Positions 44,424 through 55,971 of a DNA stretch of 64,000 nucleotides are shown piece by piece. A model generated the notes under the pieces. It ran no database searches. It saw nothing but the letters and a program-made list of their open reading frames with translations, and was not told where the DNA came from. Every line of letters starts with the position of its first letter. Within the stretch, counting starts at the first letter, position 1. The stretch covers positions 310,001 to 374,000 of the forward strand of contig NZ_ATVO01000003.1 in the NCBI RefSeq assembly GCF_000420765.1, given 5' to 3'. Both the position numbers and the translations under genes were made by a program. The stretch comes from Sandarakinorhabdus limnophila DSM 17366 (GTDB lineage Bacteria > Pseudomonadota > Alphaproteobacteria > Sphingomonadales > Sphingomonadaceae).

Positions 44424-45548
44424 TCCACATCCTCCACGTCGACCGCTTCACCGGTCACCCGCTGTGACAGCGCCGCCGCCATGAACGGATCAACGTCGCC
44501 ATCCAGCACGTCACTGGGGCTGGTGGAGGTGACGCCGGTGCGCAGGTCCTTCACCAGCTGGTAGGGCTGCAGCACATAGGAACGGATCTGGTGGCCCCAG
44601 CCGATATCGGACTTGCCGGCTTCGGTCTTGGCGATTTCGGCCTCGCGGATGGCGAGTTCACGTTCATACAGGCGCGCCTTCAGCATCTTCATCGCGGTGG
44701 CGCGGTTCTTATGCTGGCTTCGCTCATTCTGGCAGGCGACGATCACGCCGGTGGGCACGTGCGTGATGCGCACGGCGGAATCGGTGGTGTTCACGTGCTG
44801 GCCGCCGGCGCCAGAGGCGCGATAGGTATCGATCTTGAGATCGGATTCCTTGATGTCGATGTCGATTTCATCGTCCACCTGCGGATAGACCCACACGCTG
44901 GCAAAGCTGGTGTGCCGCCGCGCCGCGCTGTCGTATGGGCTGATGCGCACCAAACGGTGGACCCCGCTCTCGGTCTTGGCCCAGCCATAGGCCTGGGCGC
45001 CCTTCACCAGAAGGGTGGCGTTCTTGATGCCGGCGGTTTCACCCGAGTTGAAGTCCATCAACTCAACCTTGTAGCCGTGTTTTTCGGCCCAGCGCTGATA
45101 CATGCGCAGCAACATCGAGGCCCAATCCTGGCTTTCGGTGCCACCAGCGCCGCTGTTGATTTCGATATAAGTGTCGTTGTTGTCGGCTTCGCCCGACAGC
45201 AAGGCGGCCACCTTGTCCATCTCCGCCTTCGCGGCCAGCGCCTGCAGAGCCGCAACGCCATCATCGGCCAGCGCCTCGTCCCCTTCCATTTCGGCGAGCT
45301 CGATCAACTCGCGCGTATCGGCCAGGTCACGCTCGATCGTACGGGTGGCGGTGATGGATTCGTCCAGCCGACGACGCTCGGTCATCAGCGCCTGGGCGGC
45401 CTTGGGATTGTCCCACAGCTTCGGGTCTTCAACCCGCGCGTTCAGTTCATCGAGACGGCGAAGGGCGCGATCCCAGTCAAAGAGACCTCCTCAGCAGGTC
45501 CAGCGCCTGCTTGATCTGGAGGGTAGCGTTTTCGGCTTCGGCTCGCAT
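44420..45548 (-). CDS. prfB: Peptide chain release factor 2, with +1 programmed frameshift
   Basis: Recognises UGA and UAA and hydrolyses peptidyl-tRNA. Translation begins at ATG 45548 ([20 protein letters not shown]) and meets an in-frame TGA at codon 24 (45477-45479); a +1 shift at CTT-TGA-C continues to 44420, giving about 375 residues, the usual length. The GGQ motif is in [21 protein letters not shown]-like sequence. The tripeptide anticodon region reads [16 protein letters not shown] where E. coli has SPF. It is the last gene of eno-amiC-mrcA-prfB. Confidence 0.96.
45476..45491 (-). promoter_or_regulatory. prfB programmed frameshift site
   Basis: Read on the minus strand the site is AGGAGGTCTCTTTGAC: an internal Shine-Dalgarno AGGAGG, the slippery CTT and the stop TGA followed by C. 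This is the autoregulatory +1 signal of bacterial RF2 genes; low RF2 favours frameshifting and restores RF2 synthesis. Confidence 0.95.
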
Positions 45549-45615
45549 CACATGTTCCAGTGAAACAACGAAGCGGCGGGATAGAGGCACAAGCGCGCCT
45601 GCGCAAGATGGCGTG

Positions 45616-48012
45616 TCAGTAGATACCGCCTTCGGATTCCAGGAATTCGGCATCCGAACGGATCGGGCCGGCGCTCCGCCTGTCGAACAGATCGGCGGCG
45701 CGGTTGATGCGGCGCGGTTCGCTGTCGGGCTTGAAGGCCTCCCAGATCACCACAGGGCGGTACCCGGGATCGGGCCACACGCCAAACACGCGCTTGCCTG
45801 AACGTCGATCAATGCGGACCATGCGTACGCCGGGCGGAATGGCAAACGGCAGAGTTGGCCAATCCTTCAGCGCCACCTGCCCCCATTGCCGCCAGATCGG
45901 CGCCGCCGTGGTGCCGCCCTGAGCATAACCACCCAAACTGCGCGGCTGATCATAGCCAAGATAGAGGCCGGCCACGACATCCTGCGTGCCGCCGACGAAC
46001 CACACATCATTGGGGCCGTTGGTGGTGCCGGTCTTTCCGGCGAGCGGCCGGTTCAGCGGCAGCAGCGCGGTGCCGGTGCCGCGCTGGATGACACCCTCCA
46101 TCACGTGCAGGATCTGAAAAGCGGTGCGCGCATCCATCACCTGTTCGATGCGGCCCTGCGGGCGCGGCATCGGCCCGCCGTTCCAATCAGGCGCGTTGCA
46201 GCCGGGGCAGCCGCGGTTGTCGCGCCGCCAGATCACCTTGCCCGAGCGGTCCTGCACATAATCGATCAGGCCCGGCTCCAGCTTGCGGCCCTGGTTGAAG
46301 ATCTGGGCATAGGCGTTGGTGAGCTTCATCACCGTGGTTTCACCCGCCCCCAGCGCGATCGACAGCACCGGCTGATAATCACCGACGCCCAGCGCCTTGG
46401 CCTGGGCAGTGATGCGATCCATGCCGGTCGCATCGGCAATGCGCACCGTCATCAGGTTGCGCGATTGTTCCAGGCCCCAGCGCAGGGTCTGCGGGCCAGC
46501 GCTGCGCATATTATTGAAATTCTTGAAGCATTTCGTACCCAGCAGTTTCGTCTGGAACACGCAGTATGAACCATCCACCACGATGCTGGCTGGGGTGAAG
46601 CCATTGTCCATCGCAGTGGCATAGACAATCGGTTTGAACGTCGATCCGGGCTGGCGATTAGCCTGGGTGGCGCGGTTGAAGGCCTGGGCGCGGGCATCGA
46701 AGCCGCCCACCATGGCCCGCACGCGGCCCGTCGCCACCTCCTCGGCCACGAAGCCGCCCGAAATCTCCGGCGGCTGCCGCAGCACCCAACCAGCGGGCGT
46801 ACGGGCAACGGCGATCACATCGCCGGGGCGCAGCACCTGCGCGGCCGACCGGTTGGAACCGCGATACGGACGCGCGGCGTTGCGGCCCGGCAGCGTGCCA
46901 CTGCTGCCATCGGTGAAGCCGATCACGCTGTCATTGCCCTGCTTGGCCAGCACCACCGCCTTGGCCCATTGGCGATAGCCCAACGCCACCGGCGTGCCAG
47001 ACAAGCGCCCCGGCCAGCCATCTCCCATCTCGATACGCGCCACTGGCCCCCGCCATGGGCGGCCGGCTTCATAACGGGTCATGCCATCGCGCATCGCCTG
47101 TTCGGCAGCGGCCTGCATCAGCGGATCGAGCGAGGTGCGAATCCAGAGCCCGCCGCCATAGACACTGTTGGTTCCGTTTTCCTGTGCCTCGCCAAATTGC
47201 GCGATCAGGGTGCGGCGCACATCCTCGATGAAATAATCGTCGCGCGGGCGCGGCAGCGCGCGATTGGGAATGGCCTCAAGCGGCCTGGCGGCCGCCGCAG
47301 CGCGTTCGGCTTCGGTGATGAAATCATTGGCCGCCATCTGGCGCAGCACATAATCGCGCCGGCCCAGCGCGCGTTCACGGCGACGAATGGGATCATAAGT
47401 GGAAGGCGCCTTGGGCAATATGGCCATGAACGCCATCTGCGCCAGATCGAGCCCATCGACCGATTTGCCGAAATAGGCCTGGGCAGCAGCTTCCACGCCA
47501 TAGGCGTTGCGGCCAAGGAAGATCTGGTTAAGGTAGATTTCAAGGATTTGCTGCTTCGACAGCGCGGCTTCCAGCCGGCGAGCCAGGATCGCTTCCCTGA
47601 TCTTGCGCCATAAGCTGACTTCGTTGCCGACCAGGCTCTTGGCCACCTGCTGCGTGATGGTGGAGGCGCCAACCGGGCGCGCATCGGAAAACAGCGATTC
47701 GATGTTGGTGAAGACGGCCGAGACAATGCCCAGCCAATCAATGCCGCCATGTTCAAAGAAGGTTTTGTCTTCAGCGGCGATATAGGCCTGCACCAGGCGC
47801 GGCGGCAATTCGGCATAGGGCACGAAGATGCGGCGCTCGCGGGTGTAGCTGGTGACAATGACACCGTTCACATCGCGCACGGTGGAGGGCAGCGCCGGGG
47901 TGAAGCTGGCCAGTTCGGCTTCACTGGGCAGGCCTTTGGTCGCCTGCCAATAGAAGAAGCCGGCCAGCAGCAGCGGCAAGCCAATCAGCAACAGAAGACG
48001 ATTGCGGGTCAC
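45616..48012 (-). CDS. mrcA: Bifunctional penicillin-binding protein 1A
   Basis: 798 residues. Inner-membrane peptidoglycan glycosyltransferase and transpeptidase. One N-terminal membrane helix (LLLLIGLPLLLAGFFYW), the GT51 domain with EDKTFFEHGGIDW and GASTITQQVAKSL, an OB-like insert, then the transpeptidase triad: Ser457 in PGSTFKP, SRN in EQSRNLMTVRI, and KTG in AGKTGTTNGPND. It follows amiC with a 37-nt gap; amiC-mrcA-prfB is a conserved alphaproteobacterial order. Confidence 0.97.
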   Translation of the reverse strand: MTRNRLLLLIGLPLLLAGFFYWQATKGLPSEAELASFTPALPSTVRDVNGVIVTSYTRERRIFVPYAELPPRLVQAYIAAEDKTFFEHGGIDWLGIVSAVFTNIESLFSDARPVGASTITQQVAKSLVGNEVSLWRKIREAILARRLEAALSKQQILEIYLNQIFLGRNAYGVEAAAQAYFGKSVDGLDLAQMAFMAILPKAPSTYDPIRRRERALGRRDYVLRQMAANDFITEAERAAAAARPLEAIPNRALPRPRDDYFIEDVRRTLIAQFGEAQENGTNSVYGGGLWIRTSLDPLMQAAAEQAMRDGMTRYEAGRPWRGPVARIEMGDGWPGRLSGTPVALGYRQWAKAVVLAKQGNDSVIGFTDGSSGTLPGRNAARPYRGSNRSAAQVLRPGDVIAVARTPAGWVLRQPPEISGGFVAEEVATGRVRAMVGGFDARAQAFNRATQANRQPGSTFKPIVYATAMDNGFTPASIVVDGSYCVFQTKLLGTKCFKNFNNMRSAGPQTLRWGLEQSRNLMTVRIADATGMDRITAQAKALGVGDYQPVLSIALGAGETTVMKLTNAYAQIFNQGRKLEPGLIDYVQDRSGKVIWRRDNRGCPGCNAPDWNGGPMPRPQGRIEQVMDARTAFQILHVMEGVIQRGTGTALLPLNRPLAGKTGTTNGPNDVWFVGGTQDVVAGLYLGYDQPRSLGGYAQGGTTAAPIWRQWGQVALKDWPTLPFAIPPGVRMVRIDRRSGKRVFGVWPDPGYRPVVIWEAFKPDSEPRRINRAADLFDRRSAGPIRSDAEFLESEGGIY

Positions 48013-48049
48013 AGCTGGAGGGATAGCGGCGGGCGGCGATGCTGGGAAG

Positions 48050-49342
48050 TCACTTCCCGGTCAGGTGGCGTTCGATGGCGCGGGCGATGCCGCGGGCCAT
48101 GCGGCGGCGGCCATCGCTGGAGAACAGCCGCTCGGCATCGGACTTGTTGGTGACATAGCCGGTTTCGAGCAGCACCGACGGCACGTCGGGCGCCTTCAAG
48201 ACGGCGAAAGCGGCGAAATGGTGGAATTCACCACGAAAGCCCACCTCCTGTTCCTCAAGCCCGTCCTGCAGTGTGTCGGCGAACTGCACGGAGACATTGT
48301 TGGTGGCGCGCCGGGCGAGATCGACCATGATCTCCCCCACTTCCGGCGCCTCCACACCCAGATTGACCCCGCCGATGATATCCGCCTTGTTTTCGCGGGC
48401 CGCGAGGCGCTCGGCGATGGCATCGCTGGCCACGGCAGACAGGGTATAAACTGAAGCGCCGCGTGCCTGATCGTTGGGTGCGCTGTCGGCATGGATAGAG
48501 ATGAACAGATCGGCGCGGGCGTCACGGGCGATGCGGACACGGCCGCCCAAGGGGATGAACCGGTCTTCATCGCGGGTCAGCTTCACCCGCACCCGGCCGC
48601 CTTCCCGCAGGATGCGGGCGGCCTCGCGGGCAATGGCCAGTGTGATGTCCTTCTCATAACCACCCGTCACTGCGATGGCGCCGACATCCTTGCCGCCGTG
48701 GCCAGCATCGATCACCACAAGCGGCTTGCCGCCTGATCGGGATTTGACGCCGCTGCGAATGGCGGGTGGTTCGGCGGGCGGCATGGGCGGCGCAGCGACG
48801 GGCAATTCGGCTGGCGCTGACGGTTTCTCGGCCGCCGCCTCTGCCGTCTTTGCGGGTTCGGCGCGCGATCGGCCGAAATCGGTCGGCAGGCTGAAACTGC
48901 CCGTGGCCGGCGTGGGCGGCGGCGGCGGGCCGTCACTGCGCAGCAACGGCAAGGGCCGGCGCCCGCGCGCCACAGCCGCCACAAACACGTCAGGAGGGGC
49001 GCGTTCCAGCACCAGCGTGACCTGGTTGCCCTGTGCCCGCGCCTCCCGAATGATCACCGGCGCTTTCAGATCGATCACCAGCCGCGCGGTACCCGGCGCA
49101 AACATGGCAGCGCGCAAAGCAGAAACGCTGTTGCTGCCCGGCGCCGAGAGGCCGGGTTGGACGACGCCAACAAAATCGACCACCAGCCGGAACGGATCGC
49201 TCAGTGCAAAGGCCTGCGCCGCCGGCAATGGCCCATCGGCGGTGATGATCACCCGGCCCGGCTGGCTTTCCAGCGCAATGATACGCGCCGCCCACAGCGG
49301 AGCGGCCCACAACAGGCACAGGATCAACAAGAGGCGACGCAC
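48050..49342 (-). CDS. amiC: N-acetylmuramoyl-L-alanine amidase (AmiC type)
   Basis: About 430 residues. The signal peptide RRLLLILCLLWAAPLWAA is followed by an AMIN domain (residues 20-120) for septal targeting, a Pro/Ala-rich linker and an Amidase_3 zinc domain with VVIDAGHGGKDVGAIA, the glutamate in ARDARADLFISIHADSAPN, and ESGYV-like LLETGYVTNKSDAERL. Cleaves stem peptides during cell separation. GTG 49342 is preferred because it begins at the signal peptide; a TTG at 49378 is the alternative. It lies in one run with eno, mrcA and prfB. Confidence 0.93.
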   Translation of the reverse strand: MRRLLLILCLLWAAPLWAARIIALESQPGRVIITADGPLPAAQAFALSDPFRLVVDFVGVVQPGLSAPGSNSVSALRAAMFAPGTARLVIDLKAPVIIREARAQGNQVTLVLERAPPDVFVAAVARGRRPLPLLRSDGPPPPPTPATGSFSLPTDFGRSRAEPAKTAEAAAEKPSAPAELPVAAPPMPPAEPPAIRSGVKSRSGGKPLVVIDAGHGGKDVGAIAVTGGYEKDITLAIAREAARILREGGRVRVKLTRDEDRFIPLGGRVRIARDARADLFISIHADSAPNDQARGASVYTLSAVASDAIAERLAARENKADIIGGVNLGVEAPEVGEIMVDLARRATNNVSVQFADTLQDGLEEQEVGFRGEFHHFAAFAVLKAPDVPSVLLETGYVTNKSDAERLFSSDGRRRMARGIARAIERHLTGK

Positions 49343-49380
49343 GGGGCCTTGGATACGGCGACCCCGGCGGCGGAGCAACC

Positions 49381-51595
<2,215 letters not shown>

Positions 51596-51599
<4 letters not shown>

Positions 51600-52093
51600 C
51601 CGAGACCGCCACCATCGAGGACCTGGCCCGCGCGGCCGATGATGCTGGCGCATCGCTGGTTGATGAGGTCAATGGCCTGGCCGATCGTCTCACCCCACGC
51701 CGGCTGGTTGATGAGGCATTGACCGTGGTCAGGACGCGCGGCACCGATCTGGCCCGTGATGCCGGCAATGTGGTCAAGGCGCACCCGGTGGCCACCGGCG
51801 CGACTGTCGCCGCCATCGGCCTGGCGCTTTATGCCGGGAACCGCATTTCCAAGGCCGAGATCGATCTGGGCCATGATCTGGACGATTATAGCGATTATGA
51901 AGACAGCGCGCTGACGGCGGCCGCCACGGACGGCGATGTGGGCGAAGAAGCCCGCGCGCTGGTGCAGGACAATCCGGTGATCGCGATTCTCGCCGGCATT
52001 GCCGCCGGCGTGGCGCTGGCGCTGCTGTTCCCGACCAGCACGGCCGAAAAGCGCAGCCTGGGTGCATTGGCCCGGCGGCTGACGAGCCGTTGA
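51596..52093 (+). CDS. Small membrane protein of the YqjD-type gene set (DUF3618-like)
   Basis: 165 residues. A helical acidic N-terminus (TIEDLARAADDAGASLVDEV), a first membrane segment near residues 65-80 (VATGATVAAIGLALYAG), an acidic Asp/Tyr-rich linker (LDDYSDYEDSA) and a second segment after the QDNPVIAILAGIAAGVALAL motif. The DNPVxA-before-helix pattern recurs in ElaB/YqjD proteins, so it may be a two-unit relative of the first gene of the trio. The function is unknown. Confidence 0.72.
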
Positions 52094-52130
52094 TGCTGGG
52101 TTCAGGCGACTCCGGCCACAGCTCCCAGCC

Positions 52131-52766
52131 ATGAAACAATTGATCCTGATCACGGCCGCGCTTGCCGCTGCCCTGCCCGCCTTTCCTGCCGCCGCCCAGG
52201 TCGGCACGGCCACCGCTGCCAATCCCGGTGATCCGGCCGCGCGCCCGTTCATCGACGGCATGATCGGCGAAGGCTTTGGCGTGCTGCGCGACAAATCACT
52301 GAGCAAGGCCGCCGCGCGGGCGAAGTTCCGCGCCATCCTGACGAAGAATGTCGCGCTGGATGATATTGGCATGCGCCTGATCCGCCGCCAGAAGGCGACG
52401 CTTTCGCCGGCCCAGCTGGACGCCTATCGCGCCGCCTTCCCGGAATTCGTGCTGAATGCCTATGCGGATCGGCTTTATGACTATGCCGATGCAAAGGTTC
52501 AGGTGCAGCGCACGCTGGGCCGCGGGCCGTTCACCGAGGTCTATACCCGCGTCACCCGCCCCGGCGCCCAGCCCATTGATACAATCTGGCAGGTGAAATC
52601 GGAGGGCAGCAGGCTCATGGTCAACAATCTGGTGGTGGCCGGTGTGAACCTGTCGCTCACCCAGGAAGCGGACTTTGCCAGCTACATCAGCAAGAACGGT
52701 TTTGATGCACTGGTGACATTCATGAAGAGCGCCAATGCCAAGAGCCTGGCGGTGAACGCGAAATAG
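52131..52766 (+). CDS. MlaC/Ttg2D-like periplasmic phospholipid-binding protein
   Basis: 211 residues with a signal peptide (MKQLILITAALAAALPAFPA) and an MlaC-type domain: FRAILTKNVALDDIGMRLI, then PEFVLNAYADRLYDYADAKV, and the C-terminal WQVKSEGSRLMVNNLVVAGV. Such proteins carry phospholipids between the outer and inner membrane for the Mla ABC transporter. mlaDEF are not here, so it is a solitary copy next to small envelope genes. Confidence 0.87.
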   Translation: MKQLILITAALAAALPAFPAAAQVGTATAANPGDPAARPFIDGMIGEGFGVLRDKSLSKAAARAKFRAILTKNVALDDIGMRLIRRQKATLSPAQLDAYRAAFPEFVLNAYADRLYDYADAKVQVQRTLGRGPFTEVYTRVTRPGAQPIDTIWQVKSEGSRLMVNNLVVAGVNLSLTQEADFASYISKNGFDALVTFMKSANAKSLAVNAK

Positions 52767-52779
52767 CAAGCGGGGTGAC

Positions 52780-53361
52780 ATGACCAGCCGGATCGACATT
52801 CATCCCACCGCCTTCGTGCACCCATCGGCCCAGATCTATGGCCATGTCTCCATCGGACCGCACGCCAGCATCTGGTGCAACGCGGTGATCCGCGCCGAAA
52901 CCGCCCATGTCGAAATCCACGAAGGCGCCAATATCCAGGATTTCGTGATGATCCACACCGATCCGGGCAAGCCGGTGGTGGTGGGCGCCTACACCAGCGT
53001 GACCCACCATGTGACGCTGCACGGTTGCCAGGTGGGCGATCATTGCCTGATCGGCATCAACGCCACGGTCTATAACGGCGCGCAGGTGGGCAGTGGCTCC
53101 ATCGTGGGCCAGCATGCCTATCTGAAGGATCGGTTCGAGGCGCCGGAAAACAGCATCATTGTCGGCAGCCCAGCCAAGGTGATCGCCACCCGCAACAACA
53201 GCCTGCCCAACCGCATCAACGCCGAATTCTACATGCGCAATGCCGAATGCTACCGCGTCGGCAATCACCGTGCCTGGGCCGGGCCGGATTTCGAGGCCTG
53301 GTTTGCCGCCACCATGCAGCGCTTGCAGGGCAAGTATGCACAAGCCGCCACTGGCGCGTAG
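52780..53361 (+). CDS. Gamma-carbonic-anhydrase/PaaY-like hexapeptide-repeat protein
   Basis: 193 residues. Left-handed beta-helix with hexapeptide repeats from residue 8 to 150. Candidate zinc histidines are in MIHTDPG and THHVTLHGCQVG, as in gamma-carbonic anhydrases. A C-terminal helix follows (HRAWAGPDFEAWFAATMQ). It could be a carbonic anhydrase or a PaaY-type thioesterase; no phenylacetate genes are present. It starts 14 nt after the MlaC-like gene. Confidence 0.85.
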   Translation: MTSRIDIHPTAFVHPSAQIYGHVSIGPHASIWCNAVIRAETAHVEIHEGANIQDFVMIHTDPGKPVVVGAYTSVTHHVTLHGCQVGDHCLIGINATVYNGAQVGSGSIVGQHAYLKDRFEAPENSIIVGSPAKVIATRNNSLPNRINAEFYMRNAECYRVGNHRAWAGPDFEAWFAATMQRLQGKYAQAATGA

Positions 53362-53386
53362 CTGAGTCTGCGGTTAGACGCCGCAC

Positions 53387-53599
53387 ATGAGCAAATTGCA
53401 TCTGGTTTTTGGTGGCCGCGTGGCCGATCCGCAGGGCGTCGATTTCATCGATCCGGCCAATCTCGACGTTGTCGGCGTCTTTCCCGATTTCAAGAGCGCG
53501 GAGACCGCCTGGCGCTCTGCCGCCCAACGCACGGTGGACGATGCGACGATGAAATATGTCGTTGTCCACCTGCACAGGTTGCTGCAGCCCGACAGCTGA
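53387..53599 (+). CDS. DUF4170 small protein
   Basis: 70 residues: MSKLHLVFGGRVADPQGVDF, then GVFPDFKSAETAWRSAAQRT and a terminal YVVVHLHRLLQPDS. I recognise it as the short alphaproteobacterial DUF4170 family, which has no known function. It has no membrane segment or cysteines and is probably cytoplasmic. It sits 25 nt after the hexapeptide protein gene on the same strand. Confidence 0.83.
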   Translation: MSKLHLVFGGRVADPQGVDFIDPANLDVVGVFPDFKSAETAWRSAAQRTVDDATMKYVVVHLHRLLQPDS

Positions 53600-53678
53600 G
53601 CCGCTTCACTCCCCTTCCATAAGGGAGGCTGTCGCATATCTCCTGCTGCCCTAGACTGGACGGTGGGGAGTATTAGAC

Positions 53679-55244
53679 ATGCCGCAAGAGCTGAGCTTTG
53701 GTGCCATTCTCGAAACCGTAGTGACCACGCTGGATCCGGCACAGCCGGCGCTGGTGCATGGCGACACGCGGCGCAGTTGGGGCGAAGTGGCCCAGCGCAG
53801 CGCCAGCTTAGCCGCCGCAATGCTGGCAGGTGGTGCCGTTGCCGGCGATCGCTGTGCACTCCTCATGCGCAACAGCGCCGAATATGCCGAAGCCATGATC
53901 GCCTGCCTGCGGGCGCGGCTGGTGCATGTGAACGTCAACTATCGCTACACCGGCGAAGAGCTGTGGTACATCCTCGACAACAGCGATGCCGCCGTCTGCG
54001 TCTATGATGCCGAATTCGCGCCGCTGGTGGATTCGATCCGGAGCCGGCTGCCGACCAAGGTCTGGATACAGCTGGGTGGCGACACGCAGGCCTTTGCGCA
54101 GGATTTCGAGGCCACAGCGAGCGCCGGCCACAGCCTGCCGCCGCAGGATCATCAACCCACCGACGTGCTGTTCATCTACACCGGCGGCACCACGGGCCTG
54201 CCAAAGGGCGTGATGTGGGATCAGGCAGCGCTGTGGGGTCTGATGAACCCCGGCGTGGAGCCAGCTCAGATCCATGATGTGGCGGCGCTCACGGCCGATC
54301 TGAAGGCTGGGGTTGGCCGCCGCAAGGCCCTCATCCTGCCGCCGCTGATGCACGGCACCGGGCTGATCGTCGCGCTGGGGACGTTGTGCCGGGGCGGCAC
54401 GCTGGTCACCCTGCCCGGCGCCAATTTCGATCCAGGCGATGCCACCACCACCTGCGCATGCGAGGGCTGCGATTATGTGGTGATCGTCGGCGATGCCTTT
54501 GCCCGTCCGATCCTGAAAGCGCTGGACGCCGGCATCGGCAGCATCGCAACGGTGGAGATCATGATCTCATCCGGCACCATGTGGTCGCCCGAAGTGAAGG
54601 CCGGTCTGCTCGGCCATGCGCCGAACCTGATGATCGTGGATTCCCTCGGCTCTTCCGAAGGCCTCGGCCTCGGCGCCGCCGCCCAGACCAAGGACAATGC
54701 CGGTGCACCGACCAAGTTCATGGCCGATGGCAACACGCTGATCATCGGTGATGACATGAAGCCGGTGCCGTCCGGCACCATGGGCCGCATCGCGCGCGGG
54801 GGCCTGATCCCGCGTGGGTATTGGAAGGACCCGGTGAAGAGCGCCGCGACCTTCCCGGAAATCGACGGCAAGCGCTATTCCATCCCCGGCGATTTCGCCA
54901 TTATCGAGGAAGACGGCAGCTTCACCCTCTTGGGTCGCGGCAGCCAGTGCATCAACACCGGCGGCGAGAAGGTGTTCCCCGAAGAAGTGGAAGAAACGCT
55001 GAAAACCCACGCCGCCATCGATGATGCGCTGGTGTTCGGCCTGCCCGATGAAAAATGGGGCCAGTGCGTGACCGCCGTGGTGGAAGCTCATGCCCCGGTG
55101 GACGTGGAAGAACTGCGCGCCCACGTGCGCCAGCACCTGGCCGGCTACAAGACGCCCAAGACGGTGCACATTGTCAAAAAGGTGCCCCGCGCGCCCAACG
55201 GCAAGGCGGATTATGCCGCGGCCAAGGCGATGGTAACAGGCTGA
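53679..55244 (+). CDS. Acyl-CoA synthetase (AMP-forming, FadD/FadK-like)
   Basis: 521 residues. Adenylates a carboxylic acid and transfers it to CoA. The P-loop-like A3 motif is FIYTGGTTGLPKGVMW, the adenylate-binding segment is MMISSGTMWSPEV-like, and the C-terminal hinge is LLGRGSQCINTGGEKVFPEE, with the catalytic lysine in PRAPNGKADYAAAK. The substrate (fatty or aromatic acid) cannot be told. It ends at a bidirectional terminator shared with rpmE. Confidence 0.9.
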   Translation: MPQELSFGAILETVVTTLDPAQPALVHGDTRRSWGEVAQRSASLAAAMLAGGAVAGDRCALLMRNSAEYAEAMIACLRARLVHVNVNYRYTGEELWYILDNSDAAVCVYDAEFAPLVDSIRSRLPTKVWIQLGGDTQAFAQDFEATASAGHSLPPQDHQPTDVLFIYTGGTTGLPKGVMWDQAALWGLMNPGVEPAQIHDVAALTADLKAGVGRRKALILPPLMHGTGLIVALGTLCRGGTLVTLPGANFDPGDATTTCACEGCDYVVIVGDAFARPILKALDAGIGSIATVEIMISSGTMWSPEVKAGLLGHAPNLMIVDSLGSSEGLGLGAAAQTKDNAGAPTKFMADGNTLIIGDDMKPVPSGTMGRIARGGLIPRGYWKDPVKSAATFPEIDGKRYSIPGDFAIIEEDGSFTLLGRGSQCINTGGEKVFPEEVEETLKTHAAIDDALVFGLPDEKWGQCVTAVVEAHAPVDVEELRAHVRQHLAGYKTPKTVHIVKKVPRAPNGKADYAAAKAMVTG

Positions 55245-55249
55245 AACGA

Positions 55250-55279
55250 AAAAGGGCGGCCCCTGCGGACCGCCCTTTT
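55250..55279. terminator. Bidirectional terminator between the acyl-CoA synthetase and rpmE
   Basis: A perfect 10-bp stem, AAAAGGGCGG/CCGCCCTTTT with a 10-nt loop, has T-runs on both strands and lies between two convergent genes. Confidence 0.88.
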
Positions 55280-55301
55280 CACATCAGCTTGATCGGCTGA
55301 C

Positions 55302-55532
55302 TTATTTCTTGCCCAGACCAAAGCTGGCGAAACGCTTGTTGAAGCGCGCCACCTGGCCGCCGGCATCGAGCATGCGGCCGCTGCCGCCGGTCCACGCCGG
55401 GTGGCTGGTCGGATCGATTTCCAGGTTCATCGTATCCCCTTCCTTCCCCCAGGTCGTGCGGGTCTGGTAGGTGGTGCCATCGGTCATCTTGACGGTGATG
55501 CTGTGGTAGGCGGGATGGATGCCGGACTTCAT
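55302..55532 (-). CDS. rpmE: Ribosomal protein bL31
   Basis: 76 residues: [20 protein letters not shown], then [20 protein letters not shown] and [12 protein letters not shown]. It is the cysteine-free (C-minus) form, lacking the zinc CxxC motifs of the classical protein. ATG 55532 is preceded by AAGGAAA. The open frame continues upstream without similarity. Confidence 0.95.
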   Translation of the reverse strand: MKSGIHPAYHSITVKMTDGTTYQTRTTWGKEGDTMNLEIDPTSHPAWTGGSGRMLDAGGQVARFNKRFASFGLGKK

Positions 55533-55639
55533 GATCGTTTCCTTCGGTGCGGACCGGTTCCGACCGGCCCTGGAAAATTGAACGCGCGGCATAGCGGCTT
55601 GACCGCCCGATTGCAACAGGCGTAACCCTGCTCCCGAAC

Positions 55640-55825
55640 GGTGCCCGCCTTCGCCGGCGGGAGAATAGGGAAGCCGGTGTGAATCCGGCGCTGTGCCCGC
55701 AACTGTAAGCGGCCAGCTGTTGCTTCATATGCCACTGGGCAACCGGGCCACCGGTTTTCTGGGAAGGCGAAGCACCAGCGCCATGAGCCGCAAGCCAGGA
55801 GACCTGCCGTTCCGTCCGTAGCCAC
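55640..55825 (+). promoter_or_regulatory. Cobalamin riboswitch upstream of btuB
   Basis: The conserved core is complete: AAGCCGGTGTGAATCCGGC, GCTGTGCCCGCAACTGTAAG, GCCACTGGG, GGGAAGGCGAAGC and the B12 box AGCCAGGAGACCTGCC at 55793-55808. It senses adenosylcobalamin and lowers expression of the B12 uptake genes that follow. The boundaries are approximate. The stretch 55533-55640 between rpmE and the aptamer must also hold the promoters of both transcripts. Confidence 0.96.
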
Positions 55826-55898
55826 CCGTGGCTGCTGGCGGTCGCCCCATGCCTGCCGGGACCAGCGGTGCGTGAGATGATGGAGCAGCGCGCCTGCC

Positions 55899-55962
55899 CT
55901 TTCGTTCGAGGTGACTTCATGTCGCTCACCTGTGCCCGGCGTCTGTCCGGGCCGAACGAAAG
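55899..55962 (+). promoter_or_regulatory. Three-way-junction structure sequestering the btuB ribosome site
   Basis: The outer stem CTTTCGTTCG (55899-55908) with CGAACGAAAG (55953-55962) is a perfect 10-bp match. Enclosed almost without spare bases are AGGTGA/TCACCT (55909-55914/55926-55931) and GCCCGG/CCGGGC (55934-55939/55947-55952). The GAAAG at 55958-55962, 9 nt before ATG 55972, is the ribosome site and is buried in the outer stem. It looks like the translational expression platform of the riboswitch. Confidence 0.7.
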
Positions 55963-55971
55963 TCCGTGTCC

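Noticed and set aside
45477-45479. In-frame stop in prfB as a sequencing error or pseudogene
   Set aside because: The surrounding AGGAGG and CTT-TGA-C are the known programmed frameshift signal of RF2 genes, and the rest of the gene is intact.
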